DNA of 64,000 nt, taken from the NCBI RefSeq assembly GCF_040954645.1, contig NC_092811.1:84143063-84207062 (forward strand). The letters run 5' to 3'. Source of the DNA: Diabrotica undecimpunctata. Lineage: Eukaryota > Arthropoda > Insecta > Coleoptera > Chrysomelidae. Shown one piece after another: positions 1 to 11,992 of this stretch; position 1 is the first letter of the stretch; each line of letters begins with the position of its first letter. The translations under genes and the position numbers were made by a program. Under the pieces are notes generated by a model that was given only the letters and a program-made list of their open reading frames with translations, was not told the DNA's origin and ran no database searches.

Positions 1-72
1 ATTATAGTACAGTAAAAGAAAAATATTAAATGTAAAATATGAAAATAATAACTAATATTATACATATTATAG

Positions 73-122
<50 letters not shown>
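73..122. repeat. (AT)n microsatellite, left edge of duplicated block A
   Basis: This is an uninterrupted AT dinucleotide tract. The sequence before it (1-72) is plain AT-rich DNA in which I see no gene. The tract abuts the first base of the duplicated block, an arrangement repeated at the other block edges. Confidence 0.95.
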
Positions 123-125
<3 letters not shown>

Positions 126-656
126 CTACTATCATTTTCGCATCGATACATTATGCTTTTCCCATCAATTCAGCATCGTCTTGCAAAGTAGCATCTGTAT
201 ATCGACGCTACTTTACAAGACCTCAATAACTGTTTTCCTGTACTTGTTACAAGAATTTTAACCATCTCATTGATTAGAGTTTTGATACCGTGTTGGTATT
301 TTAAAATATCCGCTTTCTCTTTTTATCCCTTACTGAGTTATATAAGTTTATTCCAGAAAATGTTTGAGTCTAAAATGATGGTACAGTGAAAATATTATAT
401 ATATTTAGTTCAGGGTTTTACCGTTTACTCGCTGCCATTATATACATGAAAATGTATATCCCACTTTCATTATCAATCATTTTAGCATCAGAAATTTGGC
501 ATCGCTGTTGAATATAATATTGCCCACAACGAAATAGTAAATTTAAGAATATATATATATATTTTTTTCATCCACAAATCATTTTGGAATCATGTTTGGT
601 TAAAAGGAACGGGTTATGATATATTGCAACTACCTATTGTATCTTCACTCCAATTC

Positions 657-1700
657 GTCCAGTCGCGACGTACAGCCCCTCAAATGATAGGATTTAACCA
701 ATAAAATACAATAAGACAGAAAAATCAAATATAGCAGCATGTCAAAAAGGCCTTAATTATATATTTTCGTTTCTATAAGTCCAATCGTGACGTACAGTAT
801 CTCAAATGACAGGATTTAACCAATTGAAAACAATGAAATAAAAAAATGAAATACAGCAACATGTCCAAAGGGCCGTAGTCACGTATCTTCGGTCCTATTA
901 GTCCAATCGTGACGTATAGTACCTCTAATGATAGGATTTAACATAAATAATACAATGGGATAGAAAAATCAAATGCAGAACAATGTCAAAAGGGCCTTAG
1001 TTGTGTATCTTTAGTTCTATTAGTCCAATCATGATGTGCAGTACCTCAAATGAAAGGATTTGACAAATAAAATACAATGAGGTATAAAAATTAAATGGAG
1101 TAGCATGTCAAAATGGCCTTAGTTATGTATCTTCGGTCCCATTAGTCCAATCGTGACGTACGATACCTCAAATGATAGCACTTAACCAATAGAATACAAT
1201 GACATAGAAATTAAATACAGCATCACGTCAAAAGGGCCTTAGTTACGTATCTTCGTTTTTAGTGGCCCAATCGTGACGTACAGTACCTCAAATGATAGGA
1301 TTTAACCAATCGATTACAATACCATAGAAAAATAAAATACATCAGCTTGTCAAAAGGGCCTTAGTTATGTATCTGCGGTCCTATGAGTCCAATCGTGACG
1401 TTTCGTACCTCAAAAGATAGAATTTAACTAATAGAATACAATGAGATATAAAAATTAAATAGAGTAGCCTGGCAAAAGGGCCTTAGTTATGTATCTTTGA
1501 TCCTATTAGTCCAATCGTGACGTACAGTACCTCAAATGGTACAATTTAACCAATAGAATACTACGACGTAGAAATCAAATACATTAACACCAAAAGGACC
1601 TTAGGTATATATCTTTGCTCCTATATATGTTATGTCAAAAGAGCCTTAGTTGCGTATCTCCGGTCCTATAGGTCTAATCATGACATATGGAGCCTAAAAT
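657..1700. repeat. 122-bp minisatellite, about 8-9 units (copy A)
   Basis: The motif GTCCAATCGTGACGTACAG recurs with starts near 657, 779, 901, 1023, 1145, 1265, 1387 and 1509, a period of 121-122 bases. A last degenerate unit lies at about 1672 after a 163-base step. Units share further blocks such as CAAAAGGGCCTTAGTTA. The units have diverged by point changes, so the array is not recent. It is non-coding in all frames. Central tandem repeats of this size occur in some Helitron-like non-autonomous elements, which bears on what the whole block may be. Confidence 0.93.
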
Positions 1701-1899
1701 GATAGGATTTAACGGAGATAATACGATGGTGGAGAAAAATTAAACATGGCGGCATGTAATAACACCTTAAACTGGCAGCAATAAAACGAATTAACGCACA
1801 GAAGTGTGTGACATATTACGTGACAGGATTATTAGCGAATACCATACGATTACGTCATGCATATCTTTACATACGTCCACTTTTAGTTAACTACTTAGT

Positions 1900-2310
1900 A
1901 TGTATTCAGTACTTTGCTTTACGGTTGTTGAGGCATGGGCTCTTAAACAGAAGAATGTTAAAAATCTTGAAAGCTTTGAGATGTGGTGCTACCGCCGTAT
2001 ACTAAAAATAAGTTGGGTGGATAAAATTACAAATGAAGAGGTAATACGCAGAATAAATAACGATCCAAAAGTTATACTGAATATAAAAAAGAGAAAACTT
2101 GAATAGTTTGGCCACCTGATGAGAGGACAAAAGTACACATTCCTACAAAATATAATGCAAAGAAAAATCCAAGGACGCAGAAATCCAGGCCGTATAAGAA
2201 TGTCCTGGATGAGAAATTTAAGAGAGTGGTTTGGCTGTACCACTAACGAATTATTCAAAACAGCAGTAAATAAAATTAGAATCGCCCTAATGATATCCAA
2301 TCTCCGATAG
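1900..2310 (+). pseudogene. RTE-like LINE reverse transcriptase, C-terminal tail (copy A)
   Basis: The reading frame encodes the conserved tail that follows the RT domain in RTE-like endonuclease/reverse transcriptases of insects: EAWALKQ, then FEMWCYRRILKISWVDKI, then KRKLE-stop-FGHLMR, and finally PGRIRMSWMRNLREWF and AVNKIRIA. An in-frame TAG at 2104-2106 interrupts it, while the frame resumes unchanged to 2310. The catalytic RT domain and the endonuclease are absent, so this is a 5'-truncated dead copy. The same fragment is in copy B. Confidence 0.85.
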
Positions 2311-2540
2311 GAGAGGCACTTAAAGAAGAAGATATGATAAACTCGAAAAATCTCCAACGTTCACTGTTAGACATATGCCTCCCGTTCAGTGCACACATTT
2401 ACTGCTACTTGACGCTGTGATGAAAATGAGATAGGATTTAACAAATAGAATGACAGAAAACTAAACAAGACAGTGTGTCAAACGTGGAATGCGTCGCAGA
2501 ACGTGAAATATTAGCGTAAAATATCCATTTAATTTTTTTC

Positions 2541-2640
2541 CTCAGTTGAATAATTCCTGCTGGTATTTGGTCTAAGCTTACTTCTTTTCCCCATTCAAGC
2601 TGTTTCATAGCTAATTCTACTTCCTCTTTATAGTGCTCTG
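2541..2640 (-). pseudogene. LINE reverse transcriptase fragment, RT start region (copy A)
   Basis: Read on the - strand, the segment gives EEVELAMKQLEWGKEVSLDQ followed by IPAGIIQL. This is the degenerate form of the conserved 'EEV..A(I/M)K.(L/M)K.GK..G.D.IPAE' stretch at the start of LINE RT domains. Only about 33 codons are recognisable. Its orientation is opposite to the LINE pieces on either side, so it is a separate insertion or a rearranged scrap. Confidence 0.6.
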
Positions 2641-2850
2641 TTCATCTGTTTTGGTAAAACATAAAACAGTTGTTTCAGATATCTTTATCGCGTTTCCTTT
2701 TTTTATCGATGAATATGCTGTCGTTTTCATCTTCTACTATTTCATATGGAGCTACACGATTAACAATTCCAAATCAAGAAAACACAAATAACACTCAGAA
2801 TTATATTATACAGCTAATAGTCGAAAAATGAAGAGCAAGAGATAGATAAT

Positions 2851-3060
2851 CAGACAATTAAGATCAGCGCTACATGATGCACGCAATTCTACATTTGAAC
2901 ACTACATTAGTACATTGTCTAAAGAAAATCATTCACTATGGATAGCAACAAAAACACTTAAAGAGACCTGAACAATACAACCTACCAAATAAGAAAGATG
3001 AAGTTAGTTGAGGAAGATCAGACCAGGAAAAAATGTCAACATTTTCAGAATACCAGATAA
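2851..3060 (+). pseudogene. Jockey-like LINE linker/RT fragment (copy A)
   Basis: The frame reads RQLRSALHDARNSTFEHYIS, then TLSKENHSLWIATKTLKRPE, and ends with SDQEKMSTFSEYQ. It has one in-frame TGA. This is the region between the endonuclease and RT domains of Jockey-clade LINEs, where the Sxx(F)xxYIxxLS and SLWxATKxLKRP blocks are typical. Nothing else of that element is seen here. It is dead in both copies of the block. Confidence 0.7.
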
Positions 3061-3785
3061 TAATAATCAAGCAATAGAACACTGAAAACTTTTGTTTTTA
3101 ACTGTACGCCCGTGAATGACTTATTATTTTTTAAATAACAGTTAATATTGCACTTTTTTATTGTATTTTTTCATCTTTCAAGATTATTCTTATAGGAATA
3201 TATTTATATATAACATACGGTCTTATGGTCTTATTACGGCTTTAAGATTATACGACCTAAATGTATCTTGTACCGCACTGCTAATTGAGAATTATGTTTG
3301 TAATGCGATAAGAGGTCCGGATATACGAGACACCAGTGACTCATGCCGCACTGATAAAAATCCAACAGGAATCTGCATTTCTATAAAAAAAATAGATTAA
3401 TTTGTTTTGTGTATTAATTTAGTTTAGTTTAGTCGAACAAGAGTTGCAGTAACAGATTTTTCTAAATATAGAATGTAAACCATATTTCCAATGCTTTGTG
3501 AAAGAGAACCAGTTTATAATATTCCGGACGACGTAATAACACCTTATTTTAGAATATTGGTCGTTGAATTGAAATCATTGTTCAAGAAACGAATTATTCA
3601 TGTGCAGATGTTTTACTATAAAAACATGTAAAACCAAAATCTCGATTAAAAAAGTTGCAACCAGCTACTCACGATGAAACTTAACCCCATAATTGATTTT
3701 ACAAGTGATAAAATGGGTCGACAAAAGACCAGCTTTAATCCTTACAACATTTAAACATAATAGTTGTATCTTGGTTTAATCAAAT

Positions 3786-4265
3786 GAAAAGAAAAATTAT
3801 ACACAAGTACTAAAACCACAAACTATTCTCGATTATAACTTGGTGAAAAAGAGTGTTGATTTTAGTGATCAAGTGGCTTCTTACCAAAGCCCAATACGCA
3901 AAATTCTGAAGTGGTACCGGAAAGTGGCAGTGGAATTAATATTTAATGCCGCATTTAATACCGTAGTAGTCAATGCTAAGTTGCTAAATAATAGAAAACG
4001 TAAAAAAAGCGACAACCTATCCTTATGTTCAGACTGGAGTTCGCGAAAGCATTTGCAATTAAAGAAATGTTGTAACCCTCACGACCAGTTACACCCAAAA
4101 ATACCATCTCAGGCAAAGCGATGTAGATAATACAAAGAGAAGAAAGTGTACAAGATGTTACAAACTTTTAAGAAGAAGCATGACTAGTAGAAAGTTAAAA
4201 CATACTGTGAAGAATGTGATGGCAATACTGCAATATGTCTAGTGTGCTTCATTGAAGCACATTAA
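3786..4265 (+). pseudogene. piggyBac transposase, C-terminal part (copy A)
   Basis: The frame gives KPQTILDYNLVKKSVDFSDQ followed by YQSPIRKILKWYRKVAVELI. This is the hallmark of the last part of the piggyBac DDE domain, where VDxSDQ holds the third catalytic aspartate. It ends in the cysteine-rich RING-like tail, with YCEECDGN and ICLVCFIEAH visible after a +1 shift and the stop at 4263. Copy A carries an extra CACGACC near 4080 that shifts the frame; copy B lacks it, so its frame stays open longer. The first two catalytic aspartates and the N-terminus are not here; an N-terminal fragment lies downstream at 4421. Confidence 0.85.
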
Positions 4266-4420
4266 AAAATAATTTTTCTTATACAGGAACTATTATTGAG
4301 TAAAAACGTATTGTGCCTCAAGTGGCCTATAGTACTGGAAGTCGTAAGTTGATAGTTTCTAGTAGAACGTTTTTATTGTTAATTACCTCCGTAAAAGTGA
4401 GTTATAGTATTTATAAAAAG

Positions 4421-4757
4421 ATGGATGTAAATAATATGCCTTCGACATCTAAAAAAGCTAGATGTGAACATAAACGTAGATTGACCACTGCTGAATTACA
4501 ATCATTGTTAGAAGCATCTGTCGAGGACGATGTAGATTAAATGAATGATGGAAGTGACTCTGATTGACTCTGACGAAATATTTGCACAAAGTCGTTCAGA
4601 AAAATCGAGGATTGCGTTTTGGAAAGAGACAACACAAACAGAATTTAAGACTTTTCTCGGACTTATGTTCCATATGGGGACAATTAAGATGAACCGTCTG
4701 AATGAGTACTGGAAAAGTATGGGTAACTTCTATAATAGTGTTGACTTGACTAGATAA
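4421..4757 (+). pseudogene. piggyBac transposase, N-terminal part (copy A)
   Basis: From the ATG at 4421 the frame reads MPSTSKKARCEHKRRLTTAE and LQSLLEASVEDDVD, the usual acidic piggyBac N-terminus. After a stop at 4538 and a frame change comes FWKETTQTEFKTFLGLMFHM followed by GTIKMNRLNEYW, the start of the piggyBac core domain. It stops at 4757. The middle of the protein is missing. It sits 156 bases downstream of a C-terminal fragment in the same orientation, so order is permuted: either two tandem relics or one rearranged copy. Confidence 0.85.
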
Positions 4758-5479
4758 TTGCTCATAGCCCATATTAAGAAATAAGCGAATAGACAATCCT
4801 CACTTGTCAAAGAAACTGAAAAAACGTGAAGTGATCTAAAAACTAAAAAGTCCCCTATTCAAACTGTTTTTAATAAAAAATTTAATAATATGTTTAAGTT
4901 TTTTTAATATACCCTAAAACTGAAAGCGCAAAGAATCGATTGCAAGTTACAAAATACTTGTAGAGTCATACTGTTTGGACAAGTACGGTTGTTTAAATAA
5001 TCGGTTTCTGTCATAAACAAATTGAATAAATTGTAAAATATTTTTTGATCTGCTTGATATTTAGCACACTTTAATAACTGATCAATTGCCATAATTTCAA
5101 GTAGCTATATTACCTGTTGTTAGGCAAAAAACAAAGTTATTAACATTTATAAATTACTACAAACATAATATCTTAAAGTTTACGGTTTTTTGAAATTATA
5201 TCAATTATTTATGTATTTAAATTTGGTATTTCTCTACATAAAAAACTTTTTATGGTCTACAAATTTTATTTGAATTATTTTTCTTTAGAATGTATACAAA
5301 ACGTTTTATAAGCAAAAAATTTTTTTTTGCCTTTTAAGATTGTTTAAAAAAACAAAGCAAAATCAAGTGTACGTCTTTACGAATTTTTCGTCAGCTACCC
5401 CTCATACTATTTAGAATTTAAATTTCTATATAAGATTTTTTTAAACTATTTAGCGAGGTTCCGTGAATTCTTATGGCAT

Positions 5480-5770
5480 GGTCAAATATTATTTTGTTTA
5501 TGTGATTAAGCCACAATTATTGGTCGTTATTGAGATGAAAATTACATTTTTAATTAACTAATGTTTAACGTTTTGATTTCCACTATTATTTTACAATAAC
5601 TTTGTTTATTGTACAAATTATGTAAACATGTGTATACACATTTTGTACAAAAAAACGTTTTTTGAGAACGATTTCCGGAATGGAAATCAAAATTTCAAAC
5701 ATTAACAGGATCACAACCAATAATTAAGGCCTCAATACCATAAAACCATAATATTTATCTCAAACTATTC
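5480..5770. repeat. Imperfect inverted-repeat (MITE-like) segment
   Basis: CAATTATTGGT near 5513 is answered by ACCAATAATT near 5717. AACGTTTTGATTTCCA near 5567 is answered by TGGAAATCAAAATTTC near 5680. The centre, 5620-5660, is itself near-palindromic around CATGTGTATACACA. The same structure lies in copy B at about 13035-13310. It is probably an old non-autonomous DNA element; no TSD could be fixed. Confidence 0.5.
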
Positions 5771-6239
5771 ATCATAGCTTCGACTAAACAGGTTGTAAAT
5801 TGAAATTTATGTAAAATATTCCCCTACACGATTCTCTGGGCAAAAATATCTAGGTTGAATAAATATAACATCTAAACGAAGAAAAAACCCGTTGAGACTG
5901 CAACTTGTGAGCAGGTAGTTTCAATGTCGTTCTTTGAACTTGAACCCAAAGCGATCGATATTTAGGTATCTAAAATATTATTTTAAGGATTAATACCGGC
6001 AACATCTATTGGCTCTAAAATGATGCCAAATACAGTGATTTTACCGCTCGATGTTAAAACGTAAGTATGACGTAAAAAATTAAATATATAAAAAAAATCG
6101 GAATATTGAAAAACCGACAACAGTGCCAAGCCTACAAAGGTGCACTAAACGAACATACACAATTTATAAATAGAAAATGATAGCAATTCTTGGTGATGCT
6201 AAATTACTGCAACGTGAAAAGAGTTTTAAAGGATAGCGG

Positions 6240-6241
<2 letters not shown>

Positions 6242-6331
<90 letters not shown>
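6242..6331. repeat. (AT)n microsatellite, right edge of block A
   Basis: About 45 uninterrupted AT units begin directly after GCGGGATG, the last unique bases of the block. Poly-IY reading frames across it are artefacts of the repeat. Confidence 0.95.
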
Positions 6332-6335
<4 letters not shown>

Positions 6336-7633
6336 AGGTGTACACTACTTTATCAACGGTAAGTTTCTAACTTAATATTATATCACACCGTTTATATTTT
6401 GTGGTAATTTATTCCTACTAAGTGTCTAACACTAACTTAACTAAATTAAATAAACCTTGTAATCTATACCCCTAATTAGTAACTAAATATCTAACTTTAC
6501 TTATGATCTAATCATACTTTAAACTACTAATTATAATTTAAGGTTACTTTTATTTCAGATATCAATAGTTTCAATTATCTAAACTTCTGGTGGAAGAGAA
6601 GGTTATTATAAATACATCAGTTGTATGAAACCCCAGATAAACTATTTGAATATGTGACTAGTATTATCCCAAATATGATAAGGTAGACAAGATGGTTGCA
6701 GGGAAGGTAAAATGGTTAATTCTCACCAAGTTTATTGTTCACTTTCCTTCTTAGGGTCTATAGCTTGGTCTTCTATATATCCAATAACCCTACAATCAGC
6801 TTCTTGAAGTTGTAGATCCAAACGACGAACAGCTTGTATGGAAGCCAATAAAAGTAAACATCAAATAGAAGATTTGAAGGAGTAGAAGAATATAAAATAA
6901 AAGTATAAGGTCTGAAAGTAAAAGAATAGTCTTAGAAGGTGTTTAAGTTGTGATTGATGGAATAATAGGTCTTAGATATGACTTACCGTTGATGTAAGGT
7001 GACCTTAATGTAAAATAATTCTCAATCAAGAATTTAATCCGCTGTAAGCGCCTATTTTACAAATAGAATTGATTCCTGATCCTGTTGAGGTGAAATTGAG
7101 CTGTAAATCCAGAAATTTCCTGTATATATGTTCCCTTGGCACATGGGAACCCAAAAATCTCAACTTTTTTCCTCAAAAAAAAAAACAACTCAAAAAAACC
7201 CACAAATCCAACTTTTAAACGAACTGCTGACAAGATATCCTGTCTCCAACCTATTAGGACCAACAATTCAAAGTACAACTTTTAGTTCCATGAACCAATA
7301 AATTGACCTTTAAAAGTTGATGTCAAATAACCTGTAAGTAGAGGCTAAATGTCATGTCACTCAAGATAAGCATACCCTGCCATTAACCTAACATGTGACA
7401 GTTTTGATAAAGAAAACATTTGATAAGAAAACAATAACCTAAACAAGAACAATTTGAAAGATACATGAAGATACTACCAGAAGAAAAATTAATTAATATT
7501 AAGCAATATCCTAAATTAACTATAACTAAGTAAGTTTTTATAAAATAAATTCAAAGCCAATTTATTGTCTATTTTATTTCTAGTTTCATTGACCACATAA
7601 GGAAAATAAACAAAGGAAATATTAAACCTGTAA

Positions 7634-7638
<5 letters not shown>
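6332..7638. other. Unique spacer between the two blocks
   Basis: AT-rich sequence occurs only once in the window. A 13-base inverted repeat, ATCAACGGTAAGT near 6353 and ACTTACCGTTGAT near 6981, sits inside flanks that are also loosely complementary (CCTTAGGTG and CACCTTA-like). The left half may therefore be a MITE of about 680 bp. I see no coding frame with a recognisable protein. A 10-A tract lies at about 7178. Confidence 0.5.

Positions 7639-7690
<52 letters not shown>
7639..7690. repeat. (AT)n microsatellite, left edge of block B
   Basis: An AT dinucleotide tract, followed by TTTATATATTTATATACATCC, where the block begins with the same ACATCCTACTATC as copy A. Confidence 0.93.
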
Positions 7691-7691
<1 letters not shown>

Positions 7692-8229
7692 TTATATACA
7701 TCCTACTATCATTTTCGCATCGATACATTATGCTTTTCCCATCAATTTAGCATCGTCTTGCAAAGTAGCATCTGTATATCGACGCTACTTTACAAGACCT
7801 CAATAACTGTTTTCCTGTACTTGTTACAAGAATTTTAACCATCTCATTGATTAGAGTTTTGATACCGTGTTGGTATTTTAAACTATCCGCTTTCTCTTTT
7901 TATCTCTTACTGAGTTATATAAGTTTATTCCAGAAAATGTTTGAGTCTAAAATGATGGTACAGTGAAAATATTATATATATTTAGTTCAGGGTTTTACCG
8001 TTTACTCGCTGCCATTATATACATGCAAATGTATATCCCACTTTCATTATCAATCATTTTAGCATCAGAAATTTGGCATCGCTGTTGAATATAATATTGC
8101 CCACAACGAAATAGTAAATTTAAGAATATATATATATTTTTTTCATCCACAAATCATTTGGGAATCATGTTTGGTTAAAAGGAACGGGTTATGATATATT
8201 GCAACTACCTATTGTATCTTCACTCCAAT

Positions 8230-9275
8230 TCGTCCAGTCGCGACGTACAGCCCCTCAAATGATAGGATTTAACCAATAAAATACAATAAGACAGAAAAAT
8301 CAAATATAGCAGCATGTCAAAAAGGCCTTAATTATATATCTTTGTTTCTATAAGTCCAATCGTGACGTACAGTATCTCAAATGACAGGATTTAACTAATT
8401 GAAAACAATGAAATAAAAAAATTAAATACAGCAACATGTCCAAAGGGCCGTAGTCACGTATCTTCGGTCCTATTAGTCCAATCGTGACGTATAGTACCTC
8501 TAATGATAGGATTTAACATAAATAATACAATGGGATAGAAAAATCAGATGCAGAACAATGTCAAAAGGGCCTTAGTTGTGTATCTTTAGTTCTATTCGTC
8601 CAATCATGATGTGCAGTACCTCAAATGAAAGGATTTGACAAATAAAATACAATGAGGTATAAAAATTAAGTGGAGTAGCATGTCAAAATGGCCTTAGTTA
8701 TGTATCTTCGGTCCTATTAGTCCAATCGTGACGTACGATACCTCAAATGATAGCACTTAACCAATAGAATACAATGACATAGAAATCAAATACAGCATCA
8801 CGTCAAAAGGGCCTTAGTTACGTATCTTCGTTTTTAGTGGCCCAATCGTGACGTACAGTACCTCAAATGATAGGATTTAACCAATCGATTACAATAACAT
8901 AGAAAAATAAAATACATCAGCTTGTCAAAAGGGCCTTAGTTATGTGTCTGCGGTCCTATTAGTCCAATCGTGACGTTTCGTACCTCAAATGATAGAATTT
9001 AACTAATAGAATACAATGAGATATAAAAATTAAATAGATAAGCCTGGCAAAAGGGCCTTAGTTATGTATCTTTAATCCTATTAGTCCAATCGTGACGTAC
9101 AGTACCTCAAATGGTACAATTTAACCAATAGAATACTACGACGTAGAAATCAAATACATTAACACCAAAAGGACCTTAGGTATATATCTTTGCTCCTATA
9201 TATGTTATGTCAAAAGAGCCTTAGTTGCGTATCTCCGGTCCTATAGGTCTAATCATGACATATGGAGCCTAAAAT
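8230..9275. repeat. 122-bp minisatellite (copy B)
   Basis: The same array as at 657-1700, unit for unit, at offset about +7574. Because individual unit variants match their counterparts, the array was duplicated as a whole and has not been homogenised since. Confidence 0.92.
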
Positions 9276-9478
9276 GATAAGATTTAACGGAGATAATACG
9301 ATGGTGGAGAAAAATTAAACATGGCGGCATGTAATAACACCTTAAACTGGCAGCAATAAAACGAATTAACGCACAGAAGTGTGTGACATATTACGTGACA
9401 GGATTATTAGCGAATACCATACGATTACTTAGGTCATGCATATCTTTGCATACGTCCACTTTTAGTTAACTACTTAGT

Positions 9479-9889
9479 ATGTATTCAGTACTTTGCTTTA
9501 CGGTTGTTGAGGCATGGGCTCTTAAACAGAAGAATGTTAAAAATCTTGAAAGCTTTGAGATGTGGTGCTACCGCCGTATACTAAAAATAAGTTGGGTGGA
9601 TAAAATTACAAATGAAGAGGTAATACGCAGAATAAATAACGATCCAAAAGTTATCCTGAATATAAAAAAGAGAAAACTTGAATAATTTGGCCACCTGATG
9701 AGAGGACAAAAGTACACATTCCTACAAAATATAATGCAAGGAAAAATCCAAGGACGCAGAAATCCAGGCCGTATAAGAATGTCCTGGATGAGAAATTTAA
9801 GAGAGTGGTTTGGCTGTACCACTAACGAATTATTCAAAACAGCAGTAAATAAAATTAGAATCGCCCTAATGATATCCAATCTCCGATAG
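9479..9889 (+). pseudogene. RTE-like LINE RT C-terminal tail (copy B)
   Basis: It duplicates the fragment at 1900-2310, with the same FEMWCYRRILKISWVDKI block and the same frame interruption. Here the stop codon is TAA where copy A has TAG, so the stop predates duplication and then changed once. It has no catalytic RT motif. Confidence 0.85.
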
Positions 9890-10119
9890 GAGAGACACTT
9901 AAAGAAGAAGATATGATAAACTCGAAAAATCTCCAACGTTCACTGTTAGACATATGCCTCCCGTTTAGTGCACACATTTACTGCTCCTTGACGCTGTGAT
10001 GAGAATGAGATAGGATTTAACAAATAGAATGACAGAAAACTAAACAAGACAGTGTGTCAAACGTGGAATGCGTCGCAGAACGTGAAATATTAGCGTAAAA
10101 TATCCATTTAATTTTTTTC

Positions 10120-10219
10120 CTCAGTTGAATAATTCCTGCTGGTATTTGGTCTAAGCTTACTTCTTTTCCCCATTCAAGCTGTTTCATAGCTAATTCTACT
10201 TCCTCTTTATAGTGCTCTG
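10120..10219 (-). pseudogene. LINE RT fragment (copy B)
   Basis: Duplicate of the - strand fragment at 2541-2640, with the same EEVELAMKQL and DQIPAGII reading. Confidence 0.58.
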
Positions 10220-10429
10220 TTCATCTGTTTTGGTAAAACATAAAACAGTTGTTTCAGATATCTTTATCGCGTTTCCTTTTTTTATCGATGAATATGCTGT
10301 CGTTTTTATCTTCTACTATTTCATATGGAGCTACACGATTAACAATTCCAAATCAAGAAAACACAAATAACACTCAGAATTATATTATACAACTAATAGT
10401 CGAAAAATGAAGAGCAAGAGATAGATAAT

Positions 10430-10639
10430 CAGACAATTAAGATCAGCGCTACATGATGCACGCAATTCCACATTTGAACACTACATTAGTACATTGTCTA
10501 AAGAAAATCATTCACTATGGGTAGCAACAAAAACACTTAAAGAGACCTGAACAATACAACCCACCAAATAAGAAAGATGACGTTAGTTGAGGAAGATCAG
10601 ACCAGGAAAAAATGTCAACATTTTCAGAATACCAGATAA
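10430..10639 (+). pseudogene. Jockey-like LINE fragment (copy B)
   Basis: Duplicate of 2851-3060, with the same HYISTLSKENHSLW core and the same in-frame stop. Confidence 0.68.
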
Positions 10640-11364
10640 TAATAATCAAGCAATAGAACACTAAAAACTTTTGTTTTTAACTGTACGCCCGTGAATGACT
10701 TATTATTTTTTAAATAACACTTAATATTGCACTTTTTTATTGTATTTTTTCATCTTTCAAGATAATTCTTATAGGAATATATTTATTTATAACATACGGT
10801 CTTATGGTCTTATTACGGCTTTAAGATTATACGACCTAAATGTATTTTGTACCGCACTGCTAATTGAGAATTATGTTTGTAATGCGATAAGAGGTCCGGA
10901 TATACGAGACACCAGTGACTCATGCCTCACTGATAAAAATCCAACAGGAATCTGCATTTCTATAAAAAAAATAGATTAATTTGTTTTGTGTATTAATTTA
11001 GTTTAGTTTAGTCGAACAAGAGTTGCAGTAACAGATTTTTCTAAATATAGAATGTAAACCATATTTCCAATGCTTTGTGAAAGATAACCAGTTTATAATA
11101 TTCCGGACGACGTAATAACACCTTATTTTAGAATATTGGTCGTTGAATTGAAATTATTGTTCAAGAAACGAATTATTCATGTGCAGATGTTTTACTATAA
11201 AAACATGTAAAACCAAAATCTCGATTAAAAAAGTTGCAACCAGCTACTCACGATGAAACTTAACCCCATAATTGATTTTACAAGTGATAAAATGGGTCGA
11301 CAAAAGACCAGCTTTAATCCTTACAACATTTAAACATAATAGTTGTATCTTGGTTTAATCAAAT

Positions 11365-11837
11365 GAAAAGAAAAATTATACACAAGTACTAAAACCACAA
11401 ACTATTCTCGATTATAACTTGGTGAAAAAGAGTGTTGATTTTAGTGATCAAGTGGCTTCTTACCAAAGCCCAATACGCAAAATTCTGAAGTGGTACCGGA
11501 AAGTGGCAGTGGAATTAATATTTAATGCCGCATTTAATACCGTAGTAGTCAATGCTAAGTTGCTAAATAATAGAAAACGTAAAAAAAGCGACAACCTATC
11601 CTTATGTTCAGACTGGAGTTCGCGAAAGCATTTGCAATTAAAGAAATGTTGTAACCCTAGTTACACCCAAAGATACCATCTCAGGCAAAGCGATGTAGAT
11701 AATACAAAGAGAAGAAAGTGTACAAGATGTTACAAACTTTTAAGAAGAAGCATGACTAGTAGAAAGTTAAAACATACTGTGAAGAATGTGATGGCAATAC
11801 TGCAATATGTCTAGTGTGCTTCATTGAAGCACATTAA
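11365..11837 (+). pseudogene. piggyBac transposase, C-terminal part (copy B)
   Basis: Same fragment as 3786-4265, but the frame is longer because the CACGACC insertion is absent. It runs from VDFSDQ and IRKILKWYRK into KRRKCTRCYKLLRRSMTSRK, the first cysteines of the C-terminal zinc domain. A further one-base shift leads to YCEECDGN and CLVCFIEAH, with a stop at 11835. This copy preserves the ancestral relic better and shows that the cysteine-rich tail was once continuous. Confidence 0.86.
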
Positions 11838-11992
11838 AAAATAATTTTTCTTATACAGGAACTATTATTGAGTAAAAACGTATTGTGCCTCAAGTGGCCT
11901 ATAGTATTGGAAGTCGTAAGTTATTAGTTTCTAGTAGAACGTTTTTATTGTTAATTACCTCCGTAAAAGTGAGTTATAGTATTTATAAAAAG

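Larger units (their letters stand above)
122..6241 (+). repeat. 6.1 kb duplicated block, copy A
   Basis: Nearly every base recurs in direct orientation at about 7695-13795. The offset is 7579 in the left half and 7572 after a 7-base difference near 4079, then shrinks further because copy B has small deletions near 13030. Both ends of both copies are (AT)n tracts. The left end carries several GCATC motifs (for example TTTTAGCATCA near 480) and the right end carries the reverse complement (GATGCCAAA near 6023, GATGCTAAA near 6196). That resembles subterminal inverted motifs of a non-autonomous DNA element. The block holds a 122-bp minisatellite, RTE-like and Jockey-like LINE fragments and piggyBac remnants, all shared by both copies, so duplication came after those insertions. 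A simple segmental duplication is the alternative. The stretch 4758-5480 shows nothing recognisable. Confidence 0.9.

Noticed and set aside
657..1700. Regular 122-base spacing as a CRISPR-like array
   Set aside because: Whole 122-bp units are similar throughout, with no constant-repeat/variable-spacer split, and the DNA is eukaryotic.
1989..2357. 122-codon - strand ORF, also in the second block
   Set aside because: It is antisense to a recognisable LINE RT tail; its apparent conservation only reflects the block duplication.
6190..6375. Poly-Tyr/Ile ORFs over (AT)n tracts (also at 13775-13999 and 44656-44958)
   Set aside because: They are translations of a dinucleotide repeat, with no other coding support.
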